Assembly: GCF_024170285.1 (NCBI RefSeq) | Contig: NZ_JALJXV010000004.1 | Coordinates: forward strand, 346,871 to 410,870 | DNA from: Natronocella acetinitrilica | GTDB lineage: Bacteria; Pseudomonadota; Gammaproteobacteria; Nitrococcales; Aquisalimonadaceae | DNA length: 64,000 bases | Direction of reading: 5' to 3' | Part shown: positions 48,952 through 59,181 of the stretch, one piece after another | How positions within the stretch are numbered: position 1 is the first letter of the stretch | How the letters are laid out: every line of letters starts with the position of its first letter | Made by a program: the position numbers and the translations under genes | The notes under the pieces: generated by a model | Databases searched by the model: none | What the model saw: the letters and a program-made list of their open reading frames with translations, nothing else | What the model was told of the DNA's origin: nothing

Positions 48952-49146
48952 TTGGCAAGTTGGGAATACCTGCTGATCGGGCTGGGCCTGATGCTCGTAT
49001 TCGAGGGCATCATGCCTTTTCTGAGTCCGGCGACACTGCGCCAGTACATGCGCCAGATCATCGAACTCGATGACCGGTCATTGCGCATTGCCGGGTTGGT
49101 AGCCATGCTCACCGGACTCGCCATCCTTTATCTGATCCGGCCCTGA
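48952..49146 (+). CDS. DUF2065 small inner-membrane protein
   Basis: A 64-residue protein with two hydrophobic helices (YLLIGLGLMLVFEGIMPFLS and RIAGLVAMLTGLAILYLI). They are joined by the conserved TLRQYMRQIIELDDRSLR segment of DUF2065. The start is TTG 48952, with a GGAGG box about 5 nt upstream, immediately after the hflC terminator. Members are regularly found between hflC and hisZ or purA. Function unknown. Confidence 0.85.
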   Translation: MASWEYLLIGLGLMLVFEGIMPFLSPATLRQYMRQIIELDDRSLRIAGLVAMLTGLAILYLIRP

Positions 49147-49164
49147 CGCCGGGAGCGCGAGAAC

Positions 49165-50364
49165 ATGAACGACGGAGACTTCTCCGACGATAACCGGTGG
49201 ATGCTGCCGGAAGCCGTCGATGAATTGCTGCCGCCGCGTGCGCGGGCGCTCGAGCTACTGCGTCGGCGCGTGCTCGATGTTTATGAGCGTTGGGGCTATG
49301 AGTTGATCATGCCGCCAACCATCGAGTATCTGGATTCCCTGCTCACCGGAACGGGACGGGATCTGGACTTGCAGACTTTCAAGCTCACGGACCAACTGAG
49401 TGGCCGACTCATGGGTGTCCGCGCCGACATGACACCCCAGGCTGCCCGCATTGATGCCCACAAGTTGCGTCGTAACGGCCCGGTCAGGCTCTGCTACGTA
49501 GGTACGGTGCTGCACACGCGCTCCGAGGGTCCAGGACAATCCCGCAATCCCGTGCAGGTTGGTGCCGAGTTGTACGGACATGCCGGTGTCGAGAGCGATG
49601 TGGAGATCATCGATCTCATGCTGGAAACCCTGAGCGTCGCAGGCGTGAATCCGCCCCACCTTGATCTGGGCCACGTCGGCATCTTCCGCGCGCTGGCCGA
49701 GGAAGCGGCATTGGGCGAGGAATGTGAAACGCGTTTGTTCGAGGCGCTGCAACGCAAGGCCCGCGGTGAAGTTGCCGAACTGCTTGATACGGTATCCGAT
49801 GCGGACTGTCGCGCCCGGCTTGCCGCATTGACGGATCTCAATGGCGGTATCGGTGTGCTCGACCAGGCAGGCGAGCAGTTGCGCGGTGCCGGCGAGGGCG
49901 TGCGACGAGAGCTCCAGCACCTCTGGGCACTGGCGTCCCGTCTCGAAAACCGGCATCCGGGAATGACATTGCACTTCGATCTTGCCGAGCTTGCCGGTTA
50001 CCAGTTCCACACCGGTGTGGTCTTTGCAGCCTATGTGCCCGGTCAGGGTCGCGAACTCGCGCGCGGTGGTCGTTATGATGATATCGGCCGCGTGTTCGGC
50101 AGGGCGCGGCCGGCAACAGGTTTCAGCGCCGACCTCAAGCAACTGCTGCAGTTGGGCGATGCTGCGTCAGGCGTTTCGCCGGCTGCCGGGATTCTTGCGC
50201 CGTGGTCGGATGATCCGGCGTTGTTGGGGGAAGTGCGTCGCCTGCGGGATGCGGGTGAGCGCGTCGTTCTCGCCTTGCCGGGAGAGCCCATTCCCGAGGA
50301 TGGCTTATACGACAGGGAACTGGTCGAACAGGAAGGCCGCTGGCGGCTGCAACCCAGACAATGA
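49165..50364 (+). CDS. hisZ: ATP phosphoribosyltransferase regulatory subunit
   Basis: A HisRS-like paralogue (399 aa) that forms the ATP-PRT holoenzyme with short-form HisG. It has class II motif 2-like LMGVRADMTPQAARIDAHKL and RPVRLCYVGTVLHTRSEGPG-type residues (CYVGTVLHTRSEG), plus the late FHTGVVFAAYVPGQGRELARG and GGRYDDIGRVFGRARPATGF. It lacks the anticodon-binding domain of HisRS. Its presence implies that this organism uses short HisG. Confidence 0.93.
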   Translation: MNDGDFSDDNRWMLPEAVDELLPPRARALELLRRRVLDVYERWGYELIMPPTIEYLDSLLTGTGRDLDLQTFKLTDQLSGRLMGVRADMTPQAARIDAHKLRRNGPVRLCYVGTVLHTRSEGPGQSRNPVQVGAELYGHAGVESDVEIIDLMLETLSVAGVNPPHLDLGHVGIFRALAEEAALGEECETRLFEALQRKARGEVAELLDTVSDADCRARLAALTDLNGGIGVLDQAGEQLRGAGEGVRRELQHLWALASRLENRHPGMTLHFDLAELAGYQFHTGVVFAAYVPGQGRELARGGRYDDIGRVFGRARPATGFSADLKQLLQLGDAASGVSPAAGILAPWSDDPALLGEVRRLRDAGERVVLALPGEPIPEDGLYDRELVEQEGRWRLQPRQ

Positions 50365-50386
50365 GCGCCCCGCTGGGGCTTGATGA

Positions 50387-51697
<1,311 letters not shown>

Positions 51698-51715
51698 TCG
51701 TCCGGATCGGCCCAC

Positions 51716-51747
51716 AAAAAAAGGCGAACCATGAGGTTCGCCTTTTT
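51716..51747. terminator. Bidirectional terminator between purA and tRNA-Leu
   Basis: An 8-bp stem GGCGAACC / GGTTCGCC with loop ATGA, with A7 on the left and T5 on the right. It terminates purA on the plus strand and the tRNA-Leu transcript on the minus strand. Confidence 0.92.
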
Positions 51748-51754
51748 GCTCGTC

Positions 51755-51841
51755 TGGTGCCCAGGAGAGGACTTGAACCTCCACGGGGTTTCCCCCACTA
51801 GCACCTGAAGCTAGCGCGTCTACCAATTCCGCCACCTGGGC
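51755..51841 (-). tRNA. tRNA-Leu (CAG)
   Basis: An 87-nt tRNA including an encoded CCA. On the minus strand it begins GCCCAGGTGGCGGAATTGGT. The anticodon stem CTAGC/GCTAG encloses the loop TTCAGGT, giving anticodon CAG. A long variable arm (GTGGGGGAAACCCCG) and the T arm GAGGTTCAAGTCCTC mark a class II Leu tRNA. The acceptor stem is fully paired. Confidence 0.96.
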
Positions 51842-51950
51842 CTGTCAGTGGCTTCCCACCGCAGTTCGGCGCGTACTCTACCGGCGGCCACCTATCCTGT
51901 CAACGATTGCCGGCCGCGCCTCCGAGGCCGTAAACGCGTACAATGCCGCA

Positions 51951-54266
51951 ATGACAACACGAAAGCCCATTGCTGACCCGAATACCGACCCGTTTCTCGC
52001 TCGAGAGCAGGATAAATACGCTCACCCCGTCCCCAGCCGGGAGTTCATCCTGGAGTTTCTTGAGGAGCAGGCCGCTCCGTTCACCCGGGATGAAATTGCC
52101 GCGGCGCTCAGTCTCGACCACCCGGACGCGCTCGAGGGTTTGCGGCGCCGTCTGATCGCCATGGAGCGGGATGGACAGCTGGTGCGCAACCGTCGCGAAG
52201 GCTATGTGCTGGTGGATCATGAGGAATTGATCCGGGGGCGCATTATTGGCCATAAGGATGGGTTCGGCTGGCTGGCTCCGGACGCCGGTGGCGAGCGGAT
52301 CTTTCTTTCGCCGCGGGATATGCGCACCGTGCTCCATGGTGACCGGGCCGTGGTCCGCATTGTCGGCATGGATCAGCAGGGAAAGCCGGAAGGGCGCATC
52401 GTCGACGTACTCACTCGGGCCAACAAGGCGGTAGTTGGGCGGTATCTCGAAGAGTCCGGCGTGTCCTTCGTGGTGCCCCAGAATCGACGTTTGCACCTGG
52501 ATATCGTTATTCCGCCCGAGCATCGCGGGTCGGCGCTGGACGGACAGCTTGTCGTGGTCGGCATCGAGCAGCAGCCGACACGGCGCTTGCAGCCAGTTGG
52601 CCGGATCATGCAGGTGCTGGGCGAGCAGATCGAGCCCGGCAGCGAAGTCGAGACGGCTGCACTGACTTATGGTGTTCCCGTGTCCTGGCCGGAGGCGGCG
52701 CTCCAGCAGGCCGAAGAGTTGCCGGAAGAGGTGGCGGAGTCAGACAAGGCAGGACGTCGGGATCTCCGGGACCTCCCCCTGGTCACCATCGATGGCGCTG
52801 ACGCCAAGGATTTCGACGACGCCGTCTATTGTGAGCCCAAGCCCAGTGGCTGGCGTCTTGTGGTGGCCATCGCCGATGTCTCGCACTACGTACAGCCGGG
52901 TAGTGCGCTGGACCACGAGGCTCAGGATCGGGGCAACTCGGTCTATTTTCCCGGTCAGGTCGTCCCCATGCTGCCGGAGCGCCTGTCCAACGGACTGTGC
53001 TCACTGAACCCTCGGGTTGATCGCCTGTGCATGGTTTGCGACATGCTGATCAGTGATTCGGGCACGATTCGCCGCTCCCAGTTCTACCGCGGTGTCATGC
53101 GCTCCCATGCGCGGATGCTCTACGAACAGGTGGCGAAGATTGTCGTCGACCGGGATAGTGAATTGCGCAAGCGCTACCAGGCCCTGGTGCCGCATCTGGA
53201 TGATCTCTTCGAGATGTACGGGGTGTTGCGCAAGGCGCGGCGGCACCGCGGCGCCATCGACTTCGAGACCACCGAAACCGCTATCACCTTTGGCCCCGAT
53301 GGCATCATCGAGGGCGTCTATCCGGTACAGCGCAATGAAGCCCACAAGATAATAGAAGAGTGCATGCTCGCAGCCAACCTGGCGACGGCACGCTATCTCA
53401 AGCGGCACCGGGTGCCGTCGTTATTTCGAAATCACGAGGGTCCGGATGGGGACCGGCTGGACAACCTCCGGGACTTTCTCTCCGGTATCGGCTTGAGCCT
53501 GGGCGGGGGCGATGACCCGCAACCCAAGGACTACGCCCGCCTGATGGATGCGGTCTCCCGGCGGCCTGATCGGGAACTGATCCAGACGGTCATGCTCCGC
53601 TCGCTGCAACAGGCTGTCTATCATCCGGAGAATGCCGGCCATTTCGGCCTCGCCATGAGCGAATACGCACACTTTACTTCGCCCATCCGCCGCTATCCGG
53701 ATCTGCTGGTGCATCGGGCCATTGGTCATGTGCTCGAGGGAAAGCCTGGCGACAGCTTCCCCCTGGATCAGGATCGATTACTGACCCTTGGCGAGCACTG
53801 TTCGATGACGGAGCGGCGTGCCGATGAGGCCACGCGCGATGTGGTGATGATGCTCAAGTGCCGCTACATGCGGGATCGTGTCGGTGAGGAATTCGATGGC
53901 GTGATCACCGCTGTCACCGGCTTTGGTCTGTTCGTGGAACTCGAAGAAGTACACGTCGATGGCCTTGTACACGTGACGCAACTGGAGAACGATTTCTTTC
54001 ACTTCGACCCGGTCCGCCATGAGCTTCAGGGGGACCGAACAGGCCGCGTCTACCGCCTGACAGACCGGGTTCGGGTCCGTCTTGATCGAGTGAATCCGGA
54101 CGAAAAGAAGATCGATCTCAGTATGCTTGGACCGCTGGACGAGTCCGGTCAGGTGGTGCCGGCGGCGGCATCCGACGGTCGTAAACGGGGCCCTGGCAAG
54201 GGTGCCAAACGTGATGGCAAGGAGCGGGCCTCCCGTCCGGGGCGTGGTCGGCGGCGCGGGCGATAG
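51951..54266 (+). CDS. rnr: Ribonuclease R
   Basis: A 771-residue 3'-5' exoribonuclease that degrades structured RNA. Domains: N-terminal winged helix (EFILEFLEEQAAPFTRDEIA), two cold-shock domains (with FGWLAPDAGGERIFLS), the RNB catalytic domain with Mg ligands in DGADAKDFDDAVYCE, and a C-terminal S1 domain (FDGVITAVTGFGLFVELEE). It ends in a Lys/Arg-rich tail (KRGPGKGAKRDGKERASRPG). Upstream of rlmB, the usual order. Confidence 0.96.
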   Translation: MTTRKPIADPNTDPFLAREQDKYAHPVPSREFILEFLEEQAAPFTRDEIAAALSLDHPDALEGLRRRLIAMERDGQLVRNRREGYVLVDHEELIRGRIIGHKDGFGWLAPDAGGERIFLSPRDMRTVLHGDRAVVRIVGMDQQGKPEGRIVDVLTRANKAVVGRYLEESGVSFVVPQNRRLHLDIVIPPEHRGSALDGQLVVVGIEQQPTRRLQPVGRIMQVLGEQIEPGSEVETAALTYGVPVSWPEAALQQAEELPEEVAESDKAGRRDLRDLPLVTIDGADAKDFDDAVYCEPKPSGWRLVVAIADVSHYVQPGSALDHEAQDRGNSVYFPGQVVPMLPERLSNGLCSLNPRVDRLCMVCDMLISDSGTIRRSQFYRGVMRSHARMLYEQVAKIVVDRDSELRKRYQALVPHLDDLFEMYGVLRKARRHRGAIDFETTETAITFGPDGIIEGVYPVQRNEAHKIIEECMLAANLATARYLKRHRVPSLFRNHEGPDGDRLDNLRDFLSGIGLSLGGGDDPQPKDYARLMDAVSRRPDRELIQTVMLRSLQQAVYHPENAGHFGLAMSEYAHFTSPIRRYPDLLVHRAIGHVLEGKPGDSFPLDQDRLLTLGEHCSMTERRADEATRDVVMMLKCRYMRDRVGEEFDGVITAVTGFGLFVELEEVHVDGLVHVTQLENDFFHFDPVRHELQGDRTGRVYRLTDRVRVRLDRVNPDEKKIDLSMLGPLDESGQVVPAAASDGRKRGPGKGAKRDGKERASRPGRGRRRGR

Positions 54267-54279
54267 ATCGGGCAACACC

Positions 54280-55044
54280 ATGAGCGAACCGTCTGTTGTT
54301 GGCATCCATGGTGTGCGCGCGGCTCTCAAGTATGATCCGGCGCGTGTCGATGGTGTGTGGGTGGAGCGGGGCCGGCGTGACCGGCGCATGGAGCAGGTGC
54401 GCGAGCTCGCACAGCGGGCCGGCGTCAAGGTCTATGCCGCCAGCCGGCGCGAACTCGACGCCATGGCCGAAGGTGCCGTGCATCAGGGCGTCGTGGCCCG
54501 TTTGCGTGGTGAGCGCCCACTGGACGAAGGCGATCTCGAACGTCTCCTTGATGGGCTGGCGGAGCCTGCATTTCTCCTTGTGGTCGACCAGGTGCAGGAT
54601 CCCCACAACCTTGGTGCCTGTCTGCGTAGCGCGGATGCGGCTGGTGTCCATGCTGTGATCGCGCCGCGAGACCGGGCCGTCGGTCTGACCCCTGTTGTCC
54701 ACAAGGTTGCGTCCGGCGCCACACGAACCACACCCTTTATCCAGGTCACCAATCTGGCGCGCACGCTGGAGGGCATCAAACGTCGCGGGGTCTTCCTAGT
54801 GGGATGCGCCGGCGAGGCTGACCATTCCCTCTATCAGCAGGACCTCACTGGCCCCATTGCCCTGGTCATGGGCGCGGAAGGGGAGGGCATGCGCAGGCTC
54901 ACCCGGGAGCACTGCGATTTCCTGGTCCGTATCCCCATGGTGGGGCATGTGGAGAGTCTGAACGTCTCCGTTGCAACCGGCATCGTGCTGTTCGAGGCGC
55001 TGCGCCAGCGAATCGCCGATTCTACAAGTGTTCCCACTGCTTGA
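54280..55044 (+). CDS. rlmB: 23S rRNA (guanosine(2251)-2'-O)-methyltransferase
   Basis: SPOUT methyltransferase (254 aa) for Gm2251 in 23S rRNA. The N-terminal substrate-binding domain begins VVGIHGVRAALKYDPARV. The knotted SAM site is shown by DQVQDPHNLGACLRSADAAG, LVMGAEGEGMRRLTREHCD and IPMVGHVESLNVSVATGI. ATG 54280 gives the family N-terminus; the longer frame overlaps rnr and was rejected. 13 nt after rnr. Confidence 0.95.
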   Translation: MSEPSVVGIHGVRAALKYDPARVDGVWVERGRRDRRMEQVRELAQRAGVKVYAASRRELDAMAEGAVHQGVVARLRGERPLDEGDLERLLDGLAEPAFLLVVDQVQDPHNLGACLRSADAAGVHAVIAPRDRAVGLTPVVHKVASGATRTTPFIQVTNLARTLEGIKRRGVFLVGCAGEADHSLYQQDLTGPIALVMGAEGEGMRRLTREHCDFLVRIPMVGHVESLNVSVATGIVLFEALRQRIADSTSVPTA

Positions 55045-55051
55045 TTTTCTG

Positions 55052-55057
55052 TATACT
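55052..55057 (+). promoter_or_regulatory. Candidate -10 box upstream of rpsF
   Basis: TATACT lies in an AT-rich patch about 97 nt before the rpsF ATG and just after the rlmB stop, a plausible place for the ribosomal operon promoter. The leader contains paired GC blocks. A convincing -35 at 17 nt was not found. Confidence 0.3.
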
Positions 55058-55153
55058 GCCGCCCTTTCTGGGGAATCCCCCGGATTAACCCTGCTTCACG
55101 GCCTTGGCCGGAAGCTTCGCCGGGCAAAGCCCGGGTAACCAAAGGGAGCAACA

Positions 55154-55576
55154 ATGCGACATTACGAAATCGTCTTTCTGGTCCATCCGGACCAGAGCGA
55201 GCAGGTGCCCGCCATGATCGAACGTTATCGTGGCACGGTCGAATCCCAGGGTGGCAAAGTCCATCGCCTTGAGGATTGGGGTCGCCGGCAGCTCGCCTAT
55301 CCCATCAAGAAGCTCATCAAGGCCCACTACGTCATGATGAACGTGGAGTGTGGCCCTGAGGAAATGGAAGAGCTGACTTCGGCCTTCCGCTTCAATGATG
55401 CCGTGATCCGCCACATGGTGCTGTCCCGTGATGAAGCGGTGACCGAGCCCTCCTTCATGACGCGTGAAGAGAGCAAGGAGCGTGGACGCCGTGAAGAACG
55501 TGGCGATCGCGACCGGGGCGAAGATCGTGGGTCCAGGCGTGAACGCGACGAGGAAGATGCCGACGCGGAAGCCTGA
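55154..55576 (+). CDS. rpsF: 30S ribosomal protein S6
   Basis: S6 (140 aa) binds the central domain of 16S rRNA with S18. It opens with [20 protein letters not shown] and has [20 protein letters not shown] and [12 protein letters not shown]. The C-terminus is a long charged tail ([17 protein letters not shown]) of the type that receives glutamates in E. coli S6. First gene of the rpsF-priB-rpsR-DUF2232-rplI set; GGGAG before the ATG. Confidence 0.96.
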   Translation: MRHYEIVFLVHPDQSEQVPAMIERYRGTVESQGGKVHRLEDWGRRQLAYPIKKLIKAHYVMMNVECGPEEMEELTSAFRFNDAVIRHMVLSRDEAVTEPSFMTREESKERGRREERGDRDRGEDRGSRRERDEEDADAEA

Positions 55577-55593
55577 GCCGGGTCTGGCTGCTG

Positions 55594-55932
55594 ATGGCGG
55601 AACGCACATCGCGCTGGCCCGACAACAGGCTTGTTCTGACCGGGCGCCTGCTTGGTGAGCCTGATGTCCGTCAGACGCCAGCTGGGCTTAAGATCGTGCG
55701 GCTGCGCATCGAGCATGGTGAGAACACTGAGGGGGCCACAGCCGACAGGCGGCCCTTCCAGGTTACGGTGCGGGTTGCCGCACCGGAACTGCTCGAGACC
55801 GCCTGCCGACTGCGCGACGGTGATCAGGTCCGCGTAACGGGAAGCCTGATGGGCATGGGTCACCGGACGTACCGCACCACACTGGAAATTGACGCGCGAG
55901 GGTTGCATATTGCCGACCCCGCGAACGAATGA
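55594..55932 (+). CDS. priB: Primosomal replication protein N (PriB)
   Basis: An OB-fold ssDNA-binding protein (112 aa) that helps restart stalled forks with PriA. It matches the family start [20 protein letters not shown] and has [33 protein letters not shown] and [12 protein letters not shown]. It lies between rpsF and rpsR, its standard place. Confidence 0.9.
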   Translation: MAERTSRWPDNRLVLTGRLLGEPDVRQTPAGLKIVRLRIEHGENTEGATADRRPFQVTVRVAAPELLETACRLRDGDQVRVTGSLMGMGHRTYRTTLEIDARGLHIADPANE

Positions 55933-55943
55933 GGAGCTTCGAG

Positions 55944-56168
55944 ATGGCACGTTTTTTCCGTCGACGGAAGTATTGTCGCTTCACCGCCGAAGGCGTGAAG
56001 GAAATCGACTACAAGGATCTGAACACGCTGCGCAACTACATCACTGAAACAGGCAAGATCGTACCCAGCCGAATCACTGGCACCAGTGCGCGTTATCAGC
56101 GTCAACTCGCCGCAGCGATCAAGCGGGCGCGTTACCTGGCATTGCTGCCGTACACTGATCGCCACTAG
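55944..56168 (+). CDS. rpsR: 30S ribosomal protein S18
   Basis: S18 (74 aa), the substrate of RimI and the partner of S6. Family features: [40 protein letters not shown] and [23 protein letters not shown] 55944 has GAGG upstream. It follows priB by 11 nt. Confidence 0.97.
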   Translation: MARFFRRRKYCRFTAEGVKEIDYKDLNTLRNYITETGKIVPSRITGTSARYQRQLAAAIKRARYLALLPYTDRH

Positions 56169-56179
56169 GGGTCGGCGGT

Positions 56180-57046
56180 ATGCGGGGGCTTGCCCAATTC
56201 ATCATGAAGGGGCGCCTCTACGGCATCCTGTTCGTGGTCGCGGCAAGCCTGATTCCGCTGTTCATGTGGTTCGGCAATGCCGCGTTGGCGCTGTGGACAC
56301 TTCGGCGCGGGCCGGCCGATGGCGCATTGATCGCCGCAGGCGCGCTGGTTGGCTACCTGTTGGTCGAACTGGTGGCCACCGGGCAGGTTGCAGGCGCCCT
56401 GCTCATGGTGCTGGTGCTGTGGATGCCGGTGCTGGGCGCAGCCATGGTGCTGCGTGGAACCATCTCGTTGCCGCTCACCGTGCTCTGTGTCAGTGGTTTT
56501 TCGGTGATGGTGATGGCCCTGTTCCACCTCATTGCCGGTGGCGATGGGGCGATCTGGGCTTCCGCCCTGGGCATCGATGTGAGCGAGCTCAGTGAGGCGC
56601 AGCGCGAGGAATTGTCTGCCATCGGGCGCTATGTTCCGCTGGGTGTCGGCCTGAGCGTCTGGATCAACACTATCTTCGGGTTGTTTCTTGGGCGTTATTG
56701 GCAGGCGGTGCTGTACAATCCGGGCGGGTTCCGGGAAGAGTTCTATCGCTTCAGCCTGGGCAACACGGTTGCGATCGGTGTCGCGGTTACGTTGCTGGGC
56801 GGTATGTTGTTCGGATCCTGGGCGCTCGCGCAGTTCGGTATCTTGCTGGGGGCAGCTTACGTCTTGCAGGCGTTTGCAGTTGTGCATGCCTTCAGTCGCG
56901 CGCGTGGCTGGGGTTGGGCCGTTCCCGCTGCTGGCTATGTGACGCTGCCGTTGAGCTGGCCGGCATTCATGATCATCGGGTTGCTGGATAGCTGGCAGAA
57001 TTTCCGCAAGCGCTTGCCGGCACCCGAGGAAAAAAGTTCTGACTGA
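56180..57046 (+). CDS. DUF2232 integral-membrane protein
   Basis: A 288-residue protein with about eight hydrophobic helices and a conserved cytosolic loop FGRYWQAVLYNPGGFREEFYR-type (QAVLYNPGGFREEFYRFSL). It is the DUF2232 protein that sits between rpsR and rplI in many gammaproteobacteria. No transport or enzyme motif is recognisable. 11 nt after rpsR, hence in the operon. Confidence 0.85.
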   Translation: MRGLAQFIMKGRLYGILFVVAASLIPLFMWFGNAALALWTLRRGPADGALIAAGALVGYLLVELVATGQVAGALLMVLVLWMPVLGAAMVLRGTISLPLTVLCVSGFSVMVMALFHLIAGGDGAIWASALGIDVSELSEAQREELSAIGRYVPLGVGLSVWINTIFGLFLGRYWQAVLYNPGGFREEFYRFSLGNTVAIGVAVTLLGGMLFGSWALAQFGILLGAAYVLQAFAVVHAFSRARGWGWAVPAAGYVTLPLSWPAFMIIGLLDSWQNFRKRLPAPEEKSSD

Positions 57047-57097
57047 GCGGCGCGAATTCCGCGGGCCGCATTGATACGAGTAGACGGGGTTGTAAAG

Positions 57098-57559
57098 ATG
57101 GACGTCATACTGCTGGAGAAGATCGATAATCTGGGCAACCTCGGAGACAAGGTCTCCGTCCGCTCCGGTTATGGGCGTAATTTCCTGATTCCTCAGGGCA
57201 AGGCCAAGCCGGCCACGGAAGAAAACGTTCGCTACTTCGAAGAGCGTCGCGCCGAACTCGAGCGTCAGGCCCAGGAAGTGCTGGCAGCCGCAGAGCAGCG
57301 CAAGGCGCAGCTTGAGGGCCTGTCGGTGACCATCAAGGCGAAGGCCGGTGATGAAGGCAAGCTGTTCGGGTCCGTGGGTACGGCGGATATCGCTGACGCG
57401 GTGACTGCCGCTGGCGTCGAAATCGCCAAGCAGGAAGTCCGCTTGCCCGAAGGCCCCTTGCGGGTGACCGGCTCCTATCAGATCGAGCTGCATCTGCATG
57501 CAGACGTCGATACCGAAGTGACCGTGGTTGTCGAGGCACTTGACGAGCTCCAGGGCTAG
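57098..57559 (+). CDS. rplI: 50S ribosomal protein L9
   Basis: L9 (153 aa), a two-domain protein at the base of the L1 stalk. The N-terminal domain is [20 protein letters not shown] with [13 protein letters not shown] (signature). The long helix [19 protein letters not shown] and C-terminal [20 protein letters not shown] follow. ATG 57098 is the start; an upstream in-frame ATG adds a non-conserved 9 residues. Confidence 0.96.
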   Translation: MDVILLEKIDNLGNLGDKVSVRSGYGRNFLIPQGKAKPATEENVRYFEERRAELERQAQEVLAAAEQRKAQLEGLSVTIKAKAGDEGKLFGSVGTADIADAVTAAGVEIAKQEVRLPEGPLRVTGSYQIELHLHADVDTEVTVVVEALDELQG

Positions 57560-57786
57560 GCGCCAGCGTCTGTAACGCGCTCGCCTGACCTGACTTCCAC
57601 ACCTTCAGCGCGGCCGGGTGGATGCCCTCACGTCCATTCGGCCGCGCTGCGTATGTGGAGGGGGTCGGATGGCATCCCGGTGCGCATGTCGGTACTCTGT
57701 GAAGGGAGTTCGAGCCCCTTCACCACGCGATGTGTCTGGCCGTGGGCAGGCGAAATCGCTGAGTTTCAGGAGCTGATTGTCACACC
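57560..57786. other. rplI-dnaB gap with two hairpins
   Basis: A 227-nt gap. A long imperfect stem starts with AGCGCGGCCG (57607-57616) and its exact complement CGGCCGCGCT (57639-57648), with partly paired inner arms (GGATG/CGTCC). A second hairpin has 8 bp (GTGAAGGG 57699-57706 with CCCTTCAC 57716-57723). Neither has a T-tract. They may act as a weak terminator or leader structure for dnaB. Confidence 0.5.
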
Positions 57787-59181
57787 ATGGCAGAAACCCG
57801 GACATCCTCGCCGTCAGCGGCCGACATCGCCGCACTCAAGGTTCCGCCGCACTCCCTGGAGGCGGAACAGGCGGTTCTGGGCGGTCTCATGGTGGACAAC
57901 GATGCCTGGGAGCGAATTGCCGATCGCATTCGTGAAGAAGACTTCTACCGGCATGATCACCGCCTGATCTTTCGGGGCATGTCCACCCTGGCGGAACGCC
58001 AGCAGCCCATGGATGTGGTGACCCTGGCCGAGTGGCTTAAGCGCTCCGACCTGCTGGAAGACGCCGGAGGCATTGCCTACCTGGGGGCCCTGGCGTCGGA
58101 TACGCCCAGTGCCGCTAACATTACGGCCTACGCGGATATCGTCAGGGAGCGTGCGGTCTTGCGCGACCTGATCCGGGCGGGTACGTCCGTGGTGGGGGCC
58201 GCCTTCCAGCCCGATGGCCGCGATAGCCGTGAACTGCTGGAAGAGGCGGAGAGGACGATCTTCGAGATCGCCGAGAGTAGCGGGCGCTTTCGTAAGGGCT
58301 TTGTCGGGGTTCGCGACGTGCTCCCAGGCGTCGTGGACCGTATCGATGAGCTGTTTCACCGCAATGATACGGTGACCGGGCTTGCCACCGGGTTTACCGA
58401 CTTTGACGAAATGACCTCTGGTCTGCAAAACGGCGACCTGGTCATCGTTGCCGCCCGACCCTCCATGGGCAAGACCACCTTCGCCATGAACATGGCCGAG
58501 CATGCTGCACTCAGGGGAGGCAAGCCGGTCGCCGTGTTCAGCATGGAAATGCCCGCTGACTCGCTGGCCATGCGCATGTTGTCGTCGCTGGGGCGCATCC
58601 ATTTGCAGAAGATCCGTACCGGCAAACTGGATGACGAGGATTGGCCGCGGCTCACGTCGACCATGAGTATCCTTTCTGATGCTGCGCTGTTCATTGACGA
58701 TTCCCCCGGCCTGTCGCCGCAGGACATGCGCGCCCGGGCACGTCGACTCAAGCGCGAGCATGGGCTTGGGCTGATCGTCGTGGATTACCTGCAGCTGATG
58801 CAATTGCCTGGTTTCAAGGAGAACCGCACCGCGGAGATTTCCGAGATTTCACGGTCCCTCAAGTCCATGGCCAAGGAACTGGAAGTGCCGGTGGTGGCCC
58901 TCTCACAGCTCAATCGCAGCCTGGAGCAGCGTCCCAACAAGCGCCCGGTCATGTCAGATCTGCGTGAGTCCGGCGCCATCGAGCAGGACGCGGATGTGAT
59001 CGTTTTCATCTATCGCGATGAGGTCTACAACGAAGAGAGCCCGGACAAGGGCAGCGCCGAGATTATCATCGGCAAGCAGCGTAACGGCCCCATCGGCAGC
59101 TGTCGTCTCACCTTTCTCGGTCAGTTCACGCGCTTCGAGAATTACGTGCACGATGTCTACCGCAGCGAGGGTTATCAGTGA
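57787..59181 (+). CDS. dnaB: Replicative DNA helicase DnaB
   Basis: Hexameric fork helicase (464 aa). The N-terminal helical domain begins VPPHSLEAEQAVLGGLMVDN. The RecA-type motor has Walker A ARPSMGKTTFAMNMAEHAA, FSMEMPADSLAMRML, Walker B LIVVDYLQLM and the DLRESGAIEQDADVI motif. No intein is present in the P-loop or later motifs, which are common insertion sites. Overlaps alr by 4 nt. Confidence 0.97.
   Translation: MAETRTSSPSAADIAALKVPPHSLEAEQAVLGGLMVDNDAWERIADRIREEDFYRHDHRLIFRGMSTLAERQQPMDVVTLAEWLKRSDLLEDAGGIAYLGALASDTPSAANITAYADIVRERAVLRDLIRAGTSVVGAAFQPDGRDSRELLEEAERTIFEIAESSGRFRKGFVGVRDVLPGVVDRIDELFHRNDTVTGLATGFTDFDEMTSGLQNGDLVIVAARPSMGKTTFAMNMAEHAALRGGKPVAVFSMEMPADSLAMRMLSSLGRIHLQKIRTGKLDDEDWPRLTSTMSILSDAALFIDDSPGLSPQDMRARARRLKREHGLGLIVVDYLQLMQLPGFKENRTAEISEISRSLKSMAKELEVPVVALSQLNRSLEQRPNKRPVMSDLRESGAIEQDADVIVFIYRDEVYNEESPDKGSAEIIIGKQRNGPIGSCRLTFLGQFTRFENYVHDVYRSEGYQ

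Noticed and set aside
56165..57499. 444-codon minus-strand ORF across DUF2232 and rplI
   Set aside because: His/Gln/Arg-rich composition typical of an antisense frame; both genes on the plus strand are well supported.
57699..57725. tRNA-like 3' half (TTCGAG ... CCCCTTCACCA) before dnaB
   Set aside because: The T-stem does not pair when TTCGAGC is placed as T-loop, and no D or anticodon arm precedes it. It is better read as a simple hairpin.
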